From the NCBI RefSeq assembly GCF_009745985.1, contig NZ_WFIX01000175.1:310001-374000 (forward strand): a stretch of DNA of 64,000 bases, written 5' to 3'. Both the position numbers and the translations under genes were made by a program. The stretch is from Microbacterium karelineae (lineage in GTDB: Bacteria > Actinomycetota > Actinomycetes > Actinomycetales > Microbacteriaceae). Shown in pieces: positions 35,552-44,483 of this stretch. The first letter of the stretch is position 1. Every line of letters begins with the position of its first letter. The notes beneath the pieces are model-generated. The model ran no database searches. It saw nothing but the letters and a program-made list of their open reading frames with translations, and had not been told where the DNA came from.

Positions 35552-37081
35552 ATGTCAGACCATACTTTCTTCATCATCGCGCTGGTCATCTACTTCGCGG
35601 CCATGATCGGCATCGGCGTCTATGCGACGCTGAAGACGAAGAGCCACGAGGACTACATGCTCGGCGGCCGCAGCCTGCCGCCGGCTGTCGCCGCGCTCAG
35701 CGCGGGCGCTTCGGACATGTCCGGCTGGCTCGTCATGGGCCTGCCCGGCGCTCTCTACGCGACGGGCCTCATCGAGGCCTGGATCGCGATCGGGCTCACG
35801 ATCGGCGCCTATCTCAACTGGAAGCTCGTCGCGCCGCGCCTGCGCGCCTACACCGAGGTCTCGAAGAACTCGATCACGGTGCCCAGCTTCCTCGAGAACC
35901 GCACGCGCGACAGGTCCCACGTGCTGCGCATCGTCGCGGGCGTCGTCATCCTCGTGTTCTTCACGCTGTATGTGTCGAGCGGCATGGTCGCCGGCGGCAA
36001 GTTCTTCGAGAGCGCGTTCGACGGCGACTACCTCACCGGCATGTTCCTCGTCGGCGGCGTCACGCTGCTGTACACGCTGTTCGGCGGCTTCCTCGGCGCG
36101 ACCTACACCGACTTCGTGCAGGGCATCATGATCTTCGCCGCCCTGCTCATCGTGCCCGTCCTAGCGATCGTCTCGATCGGCGACCTCGGCCAGGTCGCCG
36201 AGGGCATCACGACCGTCGGCGCGGCCAACCTCGACTGGTTCGGCGGCGGCCTGTCCGCCGCGACGTTCCTCGGCATCATCTCGTCGCTGGCGTGGGGGCT
36301 CGGCTACTTCGGCCAGCCGCACATCATCGTGCGCTTCATGGCGCTGCGGACCCCGGGCGACGCGAAGGTCGCCCGCCGCATCGGCATGGGCTGGATGATC
36401 CTCTCGCTGCTCGGCGGCGTGTGCACGGGCCTCATCGGCATCGCGTGGTTCAGCATCAAGGGCGTCGACCTGCCCGACGCCGAGACGGTCGTGCTGGTCC
36501 TCGCGCAGAACCTCATGCACCCGCTCGTCGCCGGCCTCGTGCTCTCGGCCGTGCTCGCGGCGATCATGTCGACGATCTCGAGCCAGCTCATCGTGTCGTC
36601 GTCGGCCCTCATCGAGGACGTGGCGCGCCTGGTGCTGAAGAAGGACGTCAAGGAGTCGGCGCTCGTCTGGCTCGGCCGCGCGGCCGTGCTCGTCATCGCC
36701 GTGATCGCGATCCTCATCGCGCTCGACTCCGACTCGTCGGTCCTCGACCTCGTCGGATTCGCCTGGGCGGGCTTCGGCGCCGCGTTCGGCCCGCTCATCC
36801 TGCTCGCCCTGTTCTGGCGCAAGCTCACGAACGTGGGCGCGATCGTGGGCATGATCGCGGGTGCCGCGACGGCGTGGATCTGGGGCAAGGCTCTGACGGG
36901 AGGCTTCTTCGACCTCTACGAGATCGTCCCGGGCTTCCTGATCAACCTCGTGCTCGCCGTCGTGGTCAGCATCGCCACGCACAAGGCCGATTCGAGCGAC
37001 GACAAGGAGATCCAGAAGGAGTTCACGGACACCGGATCGATCATCCTCGCCGATGTCAAGAAGGCCGGTCAGTCGGCCTGA
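35552..37081 (+). CDS. putP: Sodium/proline symporter (PutP type)
   Basis: A 509-residue sodium:solute symporter with about 13 membrane helices. Typical PutP segments are DYMLGGRSLPPAVAALSAGASDMSGWL, LPGALYATGLIEAWIAIGL, NWKLVAPRLR and SSQLIVSSSALIEDV (sodium and substrate sites). It takes up proline for osmoprotection or as a carbon source. ATG 35552 is preferred, as the upstream extension is a leader, not membrane protein. A strong terminator follows. Confidence 0.9.
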   Translation: MSDHTFFIIALVIYFAAMIGIGVYATLKTKSHEDYMLGGRSLPPAVAALSAGASDMSGWLVMGLPGALYATGLIEAWIAIGLTIGAYLNWKLVAPRLRAYTEVSKNSITVPSFLENRTRDRSHVLRIVAGVVILVFFTLYVSSGMVAGGKFFESAFDGDYLTGMFLVGGVTLLYTLFGGFLGATYTDFVQGIMIFAALLIVPVLAIVSIGDLGQVAEGITTVGAANLDWFGGGLSAATFLGIISSLAWGLGYFGQPHIIVRFMALRTPGDAKVARRIGMGWMILSLLGGVCTGLIGIAWFSIKGVDLPDAETVVLVLAQNLMHPLVAGLVLSAVLAAIMSTISSQLIVSSSALIEDVARLVLKKDVKESALVWLGRAAVLVIAVIAILIALDSDSSVLDLVGFAWAGFGAAFGPLILLALFWRKLTNVGAIVGMIAGAATAWIWGKALTGGFFDLYEIVPGFLINLVLAVVVSIATHKADSSDDKEIQKEFTDTGSIILADVKKAGQSA

Positions 37082-37096
37082 CCGACACCGTCCGAG

Positions 37097-37130
37097 GCGC
37101 CCCGTCGAGCATCAGCTCGGCGGGGCGCTT
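37097..37130 (+). terminator. Terminator after putP
   Basis: GCGCCCCG (37097-37104) pairs with CGGGGCGC (37121-37128), with an inner CGAGC/GCTCG stem, followed by TTCG. Confidence 0.8.
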
Positions 37131-37161
37131 CGCGTCCGCACGCACAGCGCGCGGTGGCGCA

Positions 37162-37167
37162 TACGAT
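37162..37167 (+). promoter_or_regulatory. -10 box TACGAT of acyl-CoA ligase gene
   Basis: TACGAT ends 7 bp before GTG 37175, which then reads VTDAF. This supports a leaderless GTG start rather than the ATG at 37166 that overlaps the box. Confidence 0.55.
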
Positions 37168-37174
37168 GGCGTGT

Positions 37175-38869
37175 GTGACTGACGCGTTCGATCCTCCGCG
37201 CCCCTGGACCCGCTCCTACGCCCCCGGCGTCCCCGCCGACCTCCCGCCGATGAGCGGATCCCTCATGGATCTCGTCGCCGACTCGGCCGCAGACTATCCG
37301 GACGCGCCGGCCCTGGAGTTCTTCGGCCGCGTCACGAGCTATGCGGATCTCGCGGCGGCGATCGAGCGCGCGGCGGCGGGCCTGCACGCGCACGGCGTCC
37401 GGAAGGGCGACCCCGTCGCGCTCGTGCTGCCGAACTGCTCCCAGCACATCATCGCGTTCTACGCCGTGCTGCGCCTCGGCGCGATCGTCGTCGAGCACAA
37501 CCCGCTCTACACGCCGCGCGAGCTGCGCAAGCAGTTCGAGGATCACGGCGCGAAGCACGCCATCGTGTGGAGCAAGGTGGCCCCCACGCTCCAGGAGTTC
37601 CCGAGCGATCTCGCGGTCTCGACGCTCGTGTCGGTCGACGTGACCCGCGGAATGCCCCCGGTCATGAGCGCCGCGCTGCGCCTGCCGATCCCGAAGCTGC
37701 GCGAGATGCGCGCCCAGCTCACCGAGCGGGTGCGCGGCGCGATCAGCTGGGAGGCGATCGTCGGCTACGCGCCGCTCGACGCCTCGGTTCCCGGCCCCGG
37801 CACCGACGACATCGCCATCATCCAGTACACGAGCGGGACGACGGGCGACCCGAAGGGCGCCGCCCTGACCCACCGCAATCTGCTCGCGAACGCGGCGCAG
37901 GCGCGTGCGTGGACGCCCGACGTCGCCCGCGGCGAGGGCACCGTCGTCTATGCCGTGCTGCCGATGTTCCACGCGTACGGGCTCACCCTCTGCCTGACGT
38001 TCGCGATGTCCCAGGCGGCGCGCCTCGTGCTGTTCCCGAAGTTCGACCCCGACATGGTGCTCAAGGTCACGAAGAAGCGCCCCGCGACGGTCCTCCCGCT
38101 CGTGCCGCCGATCGCCGCGCGCCTGCTCGCGCGCGCCCAGGAGACGGGCGTCCCGCTCGAGGGCACCGGAATCGGCGTCTCGGGTGCCATGGCCCTCGAC
38201 GACGCGCTCGTCGTGCCGTGGGAGAAGGAGACGAATGGCATGCTCGTCGAGGGCTACGGCCTCTCGGAGTGCTCGCCTGTGCTCATCGTGAACCCCGTCT
38301 CGGACGACCGGAAGGCGGGCACGATCGGGCTGCCGCTGCCCGGCACCGAGTGCCGCGTGGTCGACCCCGAGGATCCGTCGACCGACGTCGCCCCCGGAGA
38401 GGCGGGCGAGCTGCTCGTGCGCGGCCCGCAGGTGTTCGACGGGTACTACGGGCGCCCCGAGGAGACGGAGCGCGTCTTCTCGGACGGCTGGTTCCGCACG
38501 GGCGACATCGTCGAGATGGACGACGACGGGTTCTTCACGGTCGTCGATCGCATCAAGGAGCTCATCATCACGGGTGGGTTCAACGTCGCGCCGACCGAGG
38601 TCGAGATCGCGCTGCGCCAGCACCCCGCGATCGATGACGCCGCCGTCGTCGGCCTGCCGGGGAAGAACGGCGAGGACGTCGTCGCTGCGGTCGTCCTCGA
38701 CGGGCGGAGCGATATCGACGCGGACGAGGTGCGCGAGTTCGCGAAGCGGATTCTCACGCCCTACAAGGCCCCGCGCCGCATCGTCGTCGTCGACGAGCTG
38801 CCGAAGTCGATGATCGGCAAGGTCCTGCGCCGACAGGTGAAGGAGCAGCTGCTCGCGACGGCGGAGTGA
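37175..38869 (+). CDS. Long-chain acyl-CoA ligase / AMP-dependent synthetase
   Basis: A 564-residue ANL-superfamily enzyme activating a carboxylic acid to acyl-AMP and then acyl-CoA. The P-loop-like YTSGTTGDPKGAALTH (near residues 218-233), YGLSECSPV, the WFRTGDIV motif and GGFNVAPTEVE are present, and the C-terminal K in SMIGKVLRR is the adenylation lysine. It looks like a fatty-acid CoA ligase (FadD type). It is followed, convergently, by the OhrR gene. Confidence 0.9.
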   Translation: MTDAFDPPRPWTRSYAPGVPADLPPMSGSLMDLVADSAADYPDAPALEFFGRVTSYADLAAAIERAAAGLHAHGVRKGDPVALVLPNCSQHIIAFYAVLRLGAIVVEHNPLYTPRELRKQFEDHGAKHAIVWSKVAPTLQEFPSDLAVSTLVSVDVTRGMPPVMSAALRLPIPKLREMRAQLTERVRGAISWEAIVGYAPLDASVPGPGTDDIAIIQYTSGTTGDPKGAALTHRNLLANAAQARAWTPDVARGEGTVVYAVLPMFHAYGLTLCLTFAMSQAARLVLFPKFDPDMVLKVTKKRPATVLPLVPPIAARLLARAQETGVPLEGTGIGVSGAMALDDALVVPWEKETNGMLVEGYGLSECSPVLIVNPVSDDRKAGTIGLPLPGTECRVVDPEDPSTDVAPGEAGELLVRGPQVFDGYYGRPEETERVFSDGWFRTGDIVEMDDDGFFTVVDRIKELIITGGFNVAPTEVEIALRQHPAIDDAAVVGLPGKNGEDVVAAVVLDGRSDIDADEVREFAKRILTPYKAPRRIVVVDELPKSMIGKVLRRQVKEQLLATAE

Positions 38870-38881
38870 CTGCCGAGCAGG

Positions 38882-39325
38882 TCATGCGACCGACTGGCTC
38901 CCCGCGAACGGCGCCAGGGCGTCGCGGATGCGGGCGAGTTCGTGCGGATCCAGCCCGGTGCGGGCCATGACCGCGCCGGGGACGTCAAGCGCTCTCTCCC
39001 GGAGGGCCCTGCCCTCGTCGGTGAGGGTGATGTCGAGGTGACGCTCGTCGTGCGGCCGCCGTGCGCGCCGCACGAGGCCCTGCGTCTCGAGCCGCTTCAC
39101 GAGCGGGGACGTCGTGGCGGGCTCGAGGGCGATCGCGTCCGAGAGATCCGTGAGCGATCGCGGCGACCGCTCCCACAGCGCGAGCATGACGAGGTACTGC
39201 GGGTGCGTGACGCCGAGCGGCTCGAGGATCGGTCGGTAGATCGAGACGATGTTGCGCGCGGCCGTCACGAGCGCGAAGCACAGCTGATTGTCGAGGAGCA
39301 GGAGGTCGTCGCGAGGATCCGTCAC
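38882..39325 (-). CDS. ohrR: OhrR-type MarR family peroxide sensor
   Basis: A 147-residue winged-helix repressor. The N-terminus LLLDNQLCFALVTAARNIV carries Cys16 in the position of the reactive cysteine of OhrR, and GVTHPQYLVMLALWE and TLDEGRALRERALDVPG-like segments match OhrR closely. OhrR releases DNA when Cys is oxidised by organic hydroperoxides. The usual partner ohr is not adjacent; a divergent 67-residue gene is. It starts at GTG (complement 39323-39325) seven bases from a TAGGAT -10, so it is leaderless. Confidence 0.88.
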   Translation of the reverse strand: MTDPRDDLLLLDNQLCFALVTAARNIVSIYRPILEPLGVTHPQYLVMLALWERSPRSLTDLSDAIALEPATTSPLVKRLETQGLVRRARRPHDERHLDITLTDEGRALRERALDVPGAVMARTGLDPHELARIRDALAPFAGSQSVA

Positions 39326-39331
39326 ACTGCG

Positions 39332-39361
39332 ATCCTATCGCGCGAAAAATTAGTACACTAA
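39332..39361. promoter_or_regulatory. Divergent leaderless promoters with OhrR operator
   Basis: The leftward -10 TAGGAT is the complement of 39332-39337, and the rightward -10 TACACT is at 39354-39359. The inverted repeat TTAGT-AC-ACTAA (39350-39361) covers the rightward -10, a fitting site for repression of the small gene and possibly of ohrR. Both start codons lie within about 7 nt of the predicted transcript ends. Confidence 0.65.
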
Positions 39362-39366
39362 GGGTT

Positions 39367-39570
39367 ATGACACACACGAAGAAGTTGCGCGAACGGATCC
39401 GCGAGGCCGGCGGCTTCTACGAGTGGGCCAACGAGACCCTCATCCGCATCGCCGGCCCCGCACAGGTCGGCCCGTACGGGCCGTCACCGACGCCGAAGTG
39501 CGAGCACTGCGGAAAGCGCAGGGAAGAGCACGTGGCGGCACCCGACGGGAGCCTGCGCTGTCCCGAGTGA
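39367..39570 (+). CDS. 67-residue zinc-binding-type protein under OhrR control
   Basis: A small soluble protein with a helical start (KKLRERIREAGGFYEWANETL) and a C-terminal C45EHC48, H55, C65 group that could bind zinc. It is divergent from ohrR, and its promoter is covered by the likely OhrR operator. That suggests induction by organic peroxides. I know no function for it. The cysteines could also be thiol-reactive. Confidence 0.7.
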   Translation: MTHTKKLRERIREAGGFYEWANETLIRIAGPAQVGPYGPSPTPKCEHCGKRREEHVAAPDGSLRCPE

Positions 39571-39585
39571 CCCGCGCCGGACGCG

Positions 39586-39591
39586 TAGACT
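39586..39591 (+). promoter_or_regulatory. -10 box TAGACT of gatCAB
   Basis: TAGACT ends 6 bp before GTG 39598, so the gatCAB message appears leaderless at gatC. Confidence 0.6.
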
Positions 39592-39597
39592 GGCGTG

Positions 39598-39897
39598 GTG
39601 TCTGAAATCACCCCCGATCTCGTGCGCCATCTCGGCGTGCTCGCCCGGATCAAGCTGTCCGACGAGGAGGTGACCAGCCTCACCGGCGAACTCGACGCCA
39701 TCGTCGAGAACATCGCAAAGGTGAGCGAGGTGGCCACCGACGACGTCGTGCCGACGAGCCACCCGATCCCTCTCGAGAACGTGTTCCGGGCCGACGAGCC
39801 CGGCGACATGCTCACGACCGAGCAGGCGCTCCAGAATGCCCCGGATTCCGACGATGGGCGCTTCCGCGTCACCGCGATCCTGGGGGAGGAGCAGTGA
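39598..39897 (+). CDS. gatC: Asp/Glu-tRNA(Asn/Gln) amidotransferase subunit C
   Basis: A 99-residue GatC with [32 protein letters not shown] and a C-terminal segment [20 protein letters not shown] that wraps GatA. It stabilises the GatAB complex, which converts Glu-tRNA-Gln (and Asp-tRNA-Asn) to the amide form. GTG 39598 matches the leaderless start. The stop overlaps the gatA ATG. Confidence 0.96.
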   Translation: MSEITPDLVRHLGVLARIKLSDEEVTSLTGELDAIVENIAKVSEVATDDVVPTSHPIPLENVFRADEPGDMLTTEQALQNAPDSDDGRFRVTAILGEEQ

Positions 39898-41411
39898 TGG
39901 CCGACCTCACCCGGCTGGCCGCGGCGGATCTCGCCGCGAAGCTCGCCTCCGGCGAGGTCTCGAGCGTCGAGGCGACCCAGGCGCACCTCGACCGCATCGC
40001 GCAGGTCGACGGCGACGTGAACGCGTTCCTGCACGTGTCGGATCACGCGATCGACCAGGCGCAGCGGATCGATGACGCACGCAGGGCGGGGGAGCAGCTG
40101 CCCGAGCTCGCCGGTGTCCCGCTCGCCGTCAAGGACGTCCTCGTCACGACCGACATGCCGTCGACGTCGGGATCGAAGATCCTCGAGGGCTACATGTCGC
40201 CATACGACGCGACGGTCGTCGCGCGGGCGCGCGCCGCCGGCCTCGTGCCCCTCGGCAAGACCAACATGGACGAGTTCGCGATGGGCTCGTCGACGGAGCA
40301 CTCCGCGTACGGCCCCACGCGCAACCCGTGGGATCTCGACCGCATCCCCGGCGGATCGGGTGGCGGGTCCGCCGCCGCCGTCGCCGCGTTCGAGGCGCCC
40401 CTCGCACTGGGGAGCGACACCGGCGGATCCATCCGCCAGCCCGCCCACGTCACGGGAACCGTCGGCATCAAGCCGACCTATGGCGCGGTGAGCCGCTATG
40501 GCGCGATCGCGCTCGCGTCGAGCCTCGACCAGATCGGCCCCGTGTCGCGCTCGGTGCTCGACGCCGGTCTGCTGCACGACGTCATCGGCGGACACGACCC
40601 GCACGACGCGACGAGCCTCGAAGGCGCGTGGCCGTCGTTCGCGGCCGCCGCGCGCGAGGGCGCGACCGGCGAGGTGCTCACGGGCCTGAAGGTCGGCGTC
40701 GTGAAGGAGCTGCCGGACAGCGGCTTCCAGCCCGGCGTCGCCGACTCGTTCCGCGCCTCGATCGCGATGCTCGAGAAGGCGGGAGCCGAGATCGTCGAGA
40801 TCAGCGCCCCCCACTTCGAGTACGCGATCGCGGCGTACTACCTCATCCTTCCGGCCGAGGCCTCGAGCAATCTCGCGAAGTTCGACTCCGTGCGCTTCGG
40901 CATGCGGGTCGACGTGCCGGGCGGCACGGTCGAGGACGTCATGGCCGCGACGCGCGACGCCGGCTTCGGCCCCGAGGTCAAGCGCCGAATCATCCTCGGC
41001 ACGTACGCACTGTCGGCCGGCTACTACGACGCCTACTACGGCAGCGCGCAGAAGGTGCGCACGCTGATCCAGCGCGACTTCGCGAACGCATTCGCCGACG
41101 TCGACGTCATCGCGTCGCCGTCGGCGCCGACCACGGCGTTCCGGCTGGGCGAGAAGCTCGACGATCCGCTCGCCATGTACGCGAACGACCTGGCCACGAT
41201 CCCCGCGAACCTCGCGGGCGTGCCGGGGATCTCGATCCCCTCCGGCCTCGCATCCGACGACGGTCTGCCCGTCGGGATCCAGTTCCTCGCCCCCGCGCGC
41301 GAGGACGCGCGGCTCTACCGCGTCGGCGCGGCGCTCGAGGCGCTGCTCGAGGACGACTGGGGCGGGCCGCTGCTCGACAGGGCACCCGCGCTGACAGGAG
41401 GGACGCGCTGA
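39897..41411 (+). CDS. gatA: Asp/Glu-tRNA(Asn/Gln) amidotransferase subunit A
   Basis: A 504-residue amidase-signature protein that frees ammonia from glutamine. The catalytic Lys is in [12 protein letters not shown], and the Ser-cisSer pair is in [12 protein letters not shown] and [28 protein letters not shown] 39897 overlaps the gatC stop; a GTG three bases earlier is possible. It ends in an overlap with gatB. Confidence 0.97.
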   Translation: MADLTRLAAADLAAKLASGEVSSVEATQAHLDRIAQVDGDVNAFLHVSDHAIDQAQRIDDARRAGEQLPELAGVPLAVKDVLVTTDMPSTSGSKILEGYMSPYDATVVARARAAGLVPLGKTNMDEFAMGSSTEHSAYGPTRNPWDLDRIPGGSGGGSAAAVAAFEAPLALGSDTGGSIRQPAHVTGTVGIKPTYGAVSRYGAIALASSLDQIGPVSRSVLDAGLLHDVIGGHDPHDATSLEGAWPSFAAAAREGATGEVLTGLKVGVVKELPDSGFQPGVADSFRASIAMLEKAGAEIVEISAPHFEYAIAAYYLILPAEASSNLAKFDSVRFGMRVDVPGGTVEDVMAATRDAGFGPEVKRRIILGTYALSAGYYDAYYGSAQKVRTLIQRDFANAFADVDVIASPSAPTTAFRLGEKLDDPLAMYANDLATIPANLAGVPGISIPSGLASDDGLPVGIQFLAPAREDARLYRVGAALEALLEDDWGGPLLDRAPALTGGTR

Positions 41412-42919
41412 TGGCCGCGCTCATGGACTTCGACAAGGCGCTCGAGCTGTTCGAGCCCGTCATCGGGCTCGAGGTGCACGTCGAGCTGAACACGAAGACG
41501 AAGATGTTCTCGTCGGCGGGCAACCCCGCGAACGAGGAGTTCCACGCCGCCGCGCCGAACACGCTGATCGCGCCCGTCGACCTCGGCCTGCCCGGGTCGA
41601 TGCCGGTCGTCAACCGCGAGGCCGTGCTCAGCTCGATCAGCCTCGGTCTCGCGCTCGGCTGCTCCATCGCGCCGTCGAGCCGCTTCGCCCGGAAGAACTA
41701 CTTCTACCCGGACCTCGGCAAGAACTACCAGATCAGCCAGTACGACGAGCCGATCGCGTTCGAAGGATCCGTCGAGGTCGAGCTCGCCGACGGCACGCTC
41801 GTCGAGGTGCCGATCGAGCGCGCGCACATGGAGGAGGACGCGGGCAAGCTCCAGCACCAGGGCGGATCCGCCGGGCGCATCCAGGGCGCCTCGTCGTCGC
41901 TCGTCGACTACAACCGCGCGGGCGTTCCCCTCGTCGAGATCGTCACGAAGCCGATCTTCGGCGCCGAGGAGCGCGCGCCCGAGCTCGCGAAGGCCTACCT
42001 GCTGACGATCCGCGACATCGCCCGCTCGCTCGGCATCAGCGAGGCGCGCATGGAGCGCGGCAACGTGCGCTGCGATGCGAACGTGTCGCTGCGCCCGCGC
42101 GGGGCCTCGACGCTCGGCACGCGCACCGAGACGAAGAACGTCAACTCGATGCGCTCGGTCGAGCGTGCTGTCCGCTACGAGATCCGCCGGCAGGCGGCGA
42201 TCCTCGCGGACGGAGGCACGATCACGCAGGAGACGCGCCACTGGCACGAGGACACGGGAGAGACCTCGCCCGGCCGCCCGAAGTCGGACGCCGACGACTA
42301 CCGCTACTTCCCGGAGCCCGACCTGCTGCCCGTCGCGCCGAGCGAGGAGCTCATCGAGCAGCTGCGCGCGCGCCTGCCCGAGGCGCCCGCAGCGAAGCGC
42401 CGTCGGCTCAAGGCCGAGTGGGGCTTCACGGATCTCGAGTTCCAGGACGTCGCCAACGGCGGGCTGGTCGACGAGGTCGAGGCGACGATCGCCGCGGGCG
42501 CATCGCCCGCCGCGGCCCGCAAGTGGTGGACCGGTGAGCTCACGCGCGTCGCGAACGCCGCCGGCCGCGAGGCCACCGGCATCGTCAGCCCCGCCCACGT
42601 CGCCGAGCTGCAGAGGCTCATCGACGAGGGCACGCTCACGGACAAGCTCGCGCGCCAGGTGCTCGAGGGCGTCGCGGCAGGCGAGGGATCCCCGCGGGAG
42701 GTCGTCGACGCACGCGGGCTGGCCGTCGTGAGCGATGACGGCGCCCTCATCGCCGCGATCGACGAGGCGCTCCGGGCGCAGCCCGATGTGCTCGAGAAGA
42801 TCCGAGGCGGCAAGGTGCAGGCCGCGGGAGCCGTCATCGGCGCCGTCATGAAGGCGATGAAGGGGCAGGCCGACGCGGCGCGGGTGCGGGAGCTGATCCT
42901 GGAGCGTGCGCAGGCCTAG
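41411..42919 (+). CDS. gatB: Asp/Glu-tRNA(Asn/Gln) amidotransferase subunit B
   Basis: A 502-residue GatB, which phosphorylates the tRNA-bound acid and transfers ammonia. [41 protein letters not shown] and the C-terminal YqeY-like tRNA-binding domain ([22 protein letters not shown]) are present. ATG 41411 shares a base with the gatA stop, as usual for this operon. Confidence 0.97.
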   Translation: MAALMDFDKALELFEPVIGLEVHVELNTKTKMFSSAGNPANEEFHAAAPNTLIAPVDLGLPGSMPVVNREAVLSSISLGLALGCSIAPSSRFARKNYFYPDLGKNYQISQYDEPIAFEGSVEVELADGTLVEVPIERAHMEEDAGKLQHQGGSAGRIQGASSSLVDYNRAGVPLVEIVTKPIFGAEERAPELAKAYLLTIRDIARSLGISEARMERGNVRCDANVSLRPRGASTLGTRTETKNVNSMRSVERAVRYEIRRQAAILADGGTITQETRHWHEDTGETSPGRPKSDADDYRYFPEPDLLPVAPSEELIEQLRARLPEAPAAKRRRLKAEWGFTDLEFQDVANGGLVDEVEATIAAGASPAAARKWWTGELTRVANAAGREATGIVSPAHVAELQRLIDEGTLTDKLARQVLEGVAAGEGSPREVVDARGLAVVSDDGALIAAIDEALRAQPDVLEKIRGGKVQAAGAVIGAVMKAMKGQADAARVRELILERAQA

Positions 42920-42940
42920 GTTCCGTGGCATCGTGAGGGA

Positions 42941-44476
42941 ATGACATCGCACCGGCCGAACATCGTCCTCATCCAGGCCGACCAGATGGCGGCGCAGGCG
43001 CTCGGCGCCTACGGCGACGCGGCGGCGAAGACGCCGAACATCGATCGGCTCGCGCAGGAGGGGGCGGTGTTCGACCGCGCCTACTGCAACACGCCCCTGT
43101 GCGCGCCGTCGCGCGCCTCGATGATGACGGGCCTGCTCCCGTCGCAGATCGGGTGCTTCGACAACGGCGATGACTTCGCCGCGTCGTTGCCGACATTCGC
43201 CCACCGGCTGCGGGCGGCGGGCTACCACACGGCGCTGATCGGGCGGATGCACTTCATCGGGCCCGATCAGCAGCACGGCTTCGAGGAGCGCCTGACGACC
43301 GACGTCTACCCGGCCGACCTCGACATGGTGCCCGACTGGACCCGCCCGCTGGATCAGCGCCTGCAGTGGTATCACGATGCCGACGCCGTCTTCGCGGCGG
43401 GCGTGTCGACGGCCAGCGTGCAGCAGGACTTCGACGACGAGGTCGGCTTCCGCGCCTTCCGGCACCTGGCCGATCGCGCGCGCGTCGACCAGGCCTCGGG
43501 GGAGCGGCAGCCGTTCCTCATGGTGACGTCGTTCATCCATCCGCACGACCCGTATGAGCCGCCGCGCGCGCACTGGGACCGCTTCGACGACGTCGAGATC
43601 CCGGATCCGGCGCACCCCGAGGTGCCCGACATCGCACAGGATCCCCACACGCACCGGCTGCGCGCGATGAGCGGCTTCGACGTACGGGAGCCGTCGATCG
43701 ACGATGTGCGGCGGGCGAGGCGTGCCTACTACGCGGCCGTCAGCTACATCGACGATCACGTGGGGCGCATCCGCGACCGGCTCGACGAGCTCGGCCTCGC
43801 CGACGACACCGTGATCATCGTGACGAGCGATCACGGCGACATGCTCGGCGAGAAGGGACTCTGGTTCAAGATGTCGCCGTACGAGCAGTCGTCGCGCATC
43901 CCGCTCATCGTCGTCGGCCCGGAGCAGATCGTCCCGCCGGGGCGGTTCGAGACCCCCGTCGCGCTGCTCGACCTCATGCCGACGCTCCTCGAGCTCGCGG
44001 GCGTCCCACCCGTGGAGGCGCCGGGAACGTCCCTGCTCGAGACGGCGCGACGCGAGGGCGTCGACGCGGGCGAGGGCGCCGATCGCGAGATCGTGATCGA
44101 GTACCTCGCCGAGGGCACGTATCGTCCGCAGCTGACGCTCGTGCGCGGGAGCCTCAAGTTCGTCGCGTGTCCCGGGGATCCCGACCAGCTCTTCGACCTC
44201 GAGGCCGATCCGGACGAGCTCCGGAGCCGCGCTGACGACCCGGAATATGCCGAGGTGGTCGCGCAGCTGCGCGCCGCGCTCGACGCACGCTATGATCTGG
44301 ATCGCCTCGAACAGCGGGTTCTCGCGAGTCAGGCGCGCCGGCAGGTCGTCGCCGACGCGCTCACGCGCGGTCGCGCCCAGCACTGGGACCACGAACCGCC
44401 TCCCGAGCAGCGCTACGTGCGCGGTGACTTCTGGAACGCGCTCGAGTACGGCACGATCTCAGATCCCGAGAGGTGA
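42941..44476 (+). CDS. betC: Choline-sulfatase
   Basis: A 511-residue cytosolic type I sulfatase. N-terminal RPNIVLIQADQM binds calcium; C54 in CNTPLCAPSRASMMTG becomes formylglycine. The GFEERLTTDVYPAD segment and the C-terminal extension after residue 440 (HWDHEPPPEQRYVRG) are typical of choline-sulfatases, so the substrate is probably choline-O-sulfate, giving choline for betaine synthesis. No betA/betB genes are in the window, though betaine-type transporters lie 16 kb away. Confidence 0.85.
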   Translation: MTSHRPNIVLIQADQMAAQALGAYGDAAAKTPNIDRLAQEGAVFDRAYCNTPLCAPSRASMMTGLLPSQIGCFDNGDDFAASLPTFAHRLRAAGYHTALIGRMHFIGPDQQHGFEERLTTDVYPADLDMVPDWTRPLDQRLQWYHDADAVFAAGVSTASVQQDFDDEVGFRAFRHLADRARVDQASGERQPFLMVTSFIHPHDPYEPPRAHWDRFDDVEIPDPAHPEVPDIAQDPHTHRLRAMSGFDVREPSIDDVRRARRAYYAAVSYIDDHVGRIRDRLDELGLADDTVIIVTSDHGDMLGEKGLWFKMSPYEQSSRIPLIVVGPEQIVPPGRFETPVALLDLMPTLLELAGVPPVEAPGTSLLETARREGVDAGEGADREIVIEYLAEGTYRPQLTLVRGSLKFVACPGDPDQLFDLEADPDELRSRADDPEYAEVVAQLRAALDARYDLDRLEQRVLASQARRQVVADALTRGRAQHWDHEPPPEQRYVRGDFWNALEYGTISDPER

Positions 44477-44483
44477 TCCGGTC

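Noticed and set aside
41315-44392. A leftward open frame of about 1025 codons opposite gatB and the choline-sulfatase gene
   Set aside because: It is antisense to well-recognised genes, is Arg/Asp/Glu-rich without any domain, and such frames arise by chance at about 70% GC. The same applies to 52696-55770, 27218-29749 and 579-2738 on the minus strand.
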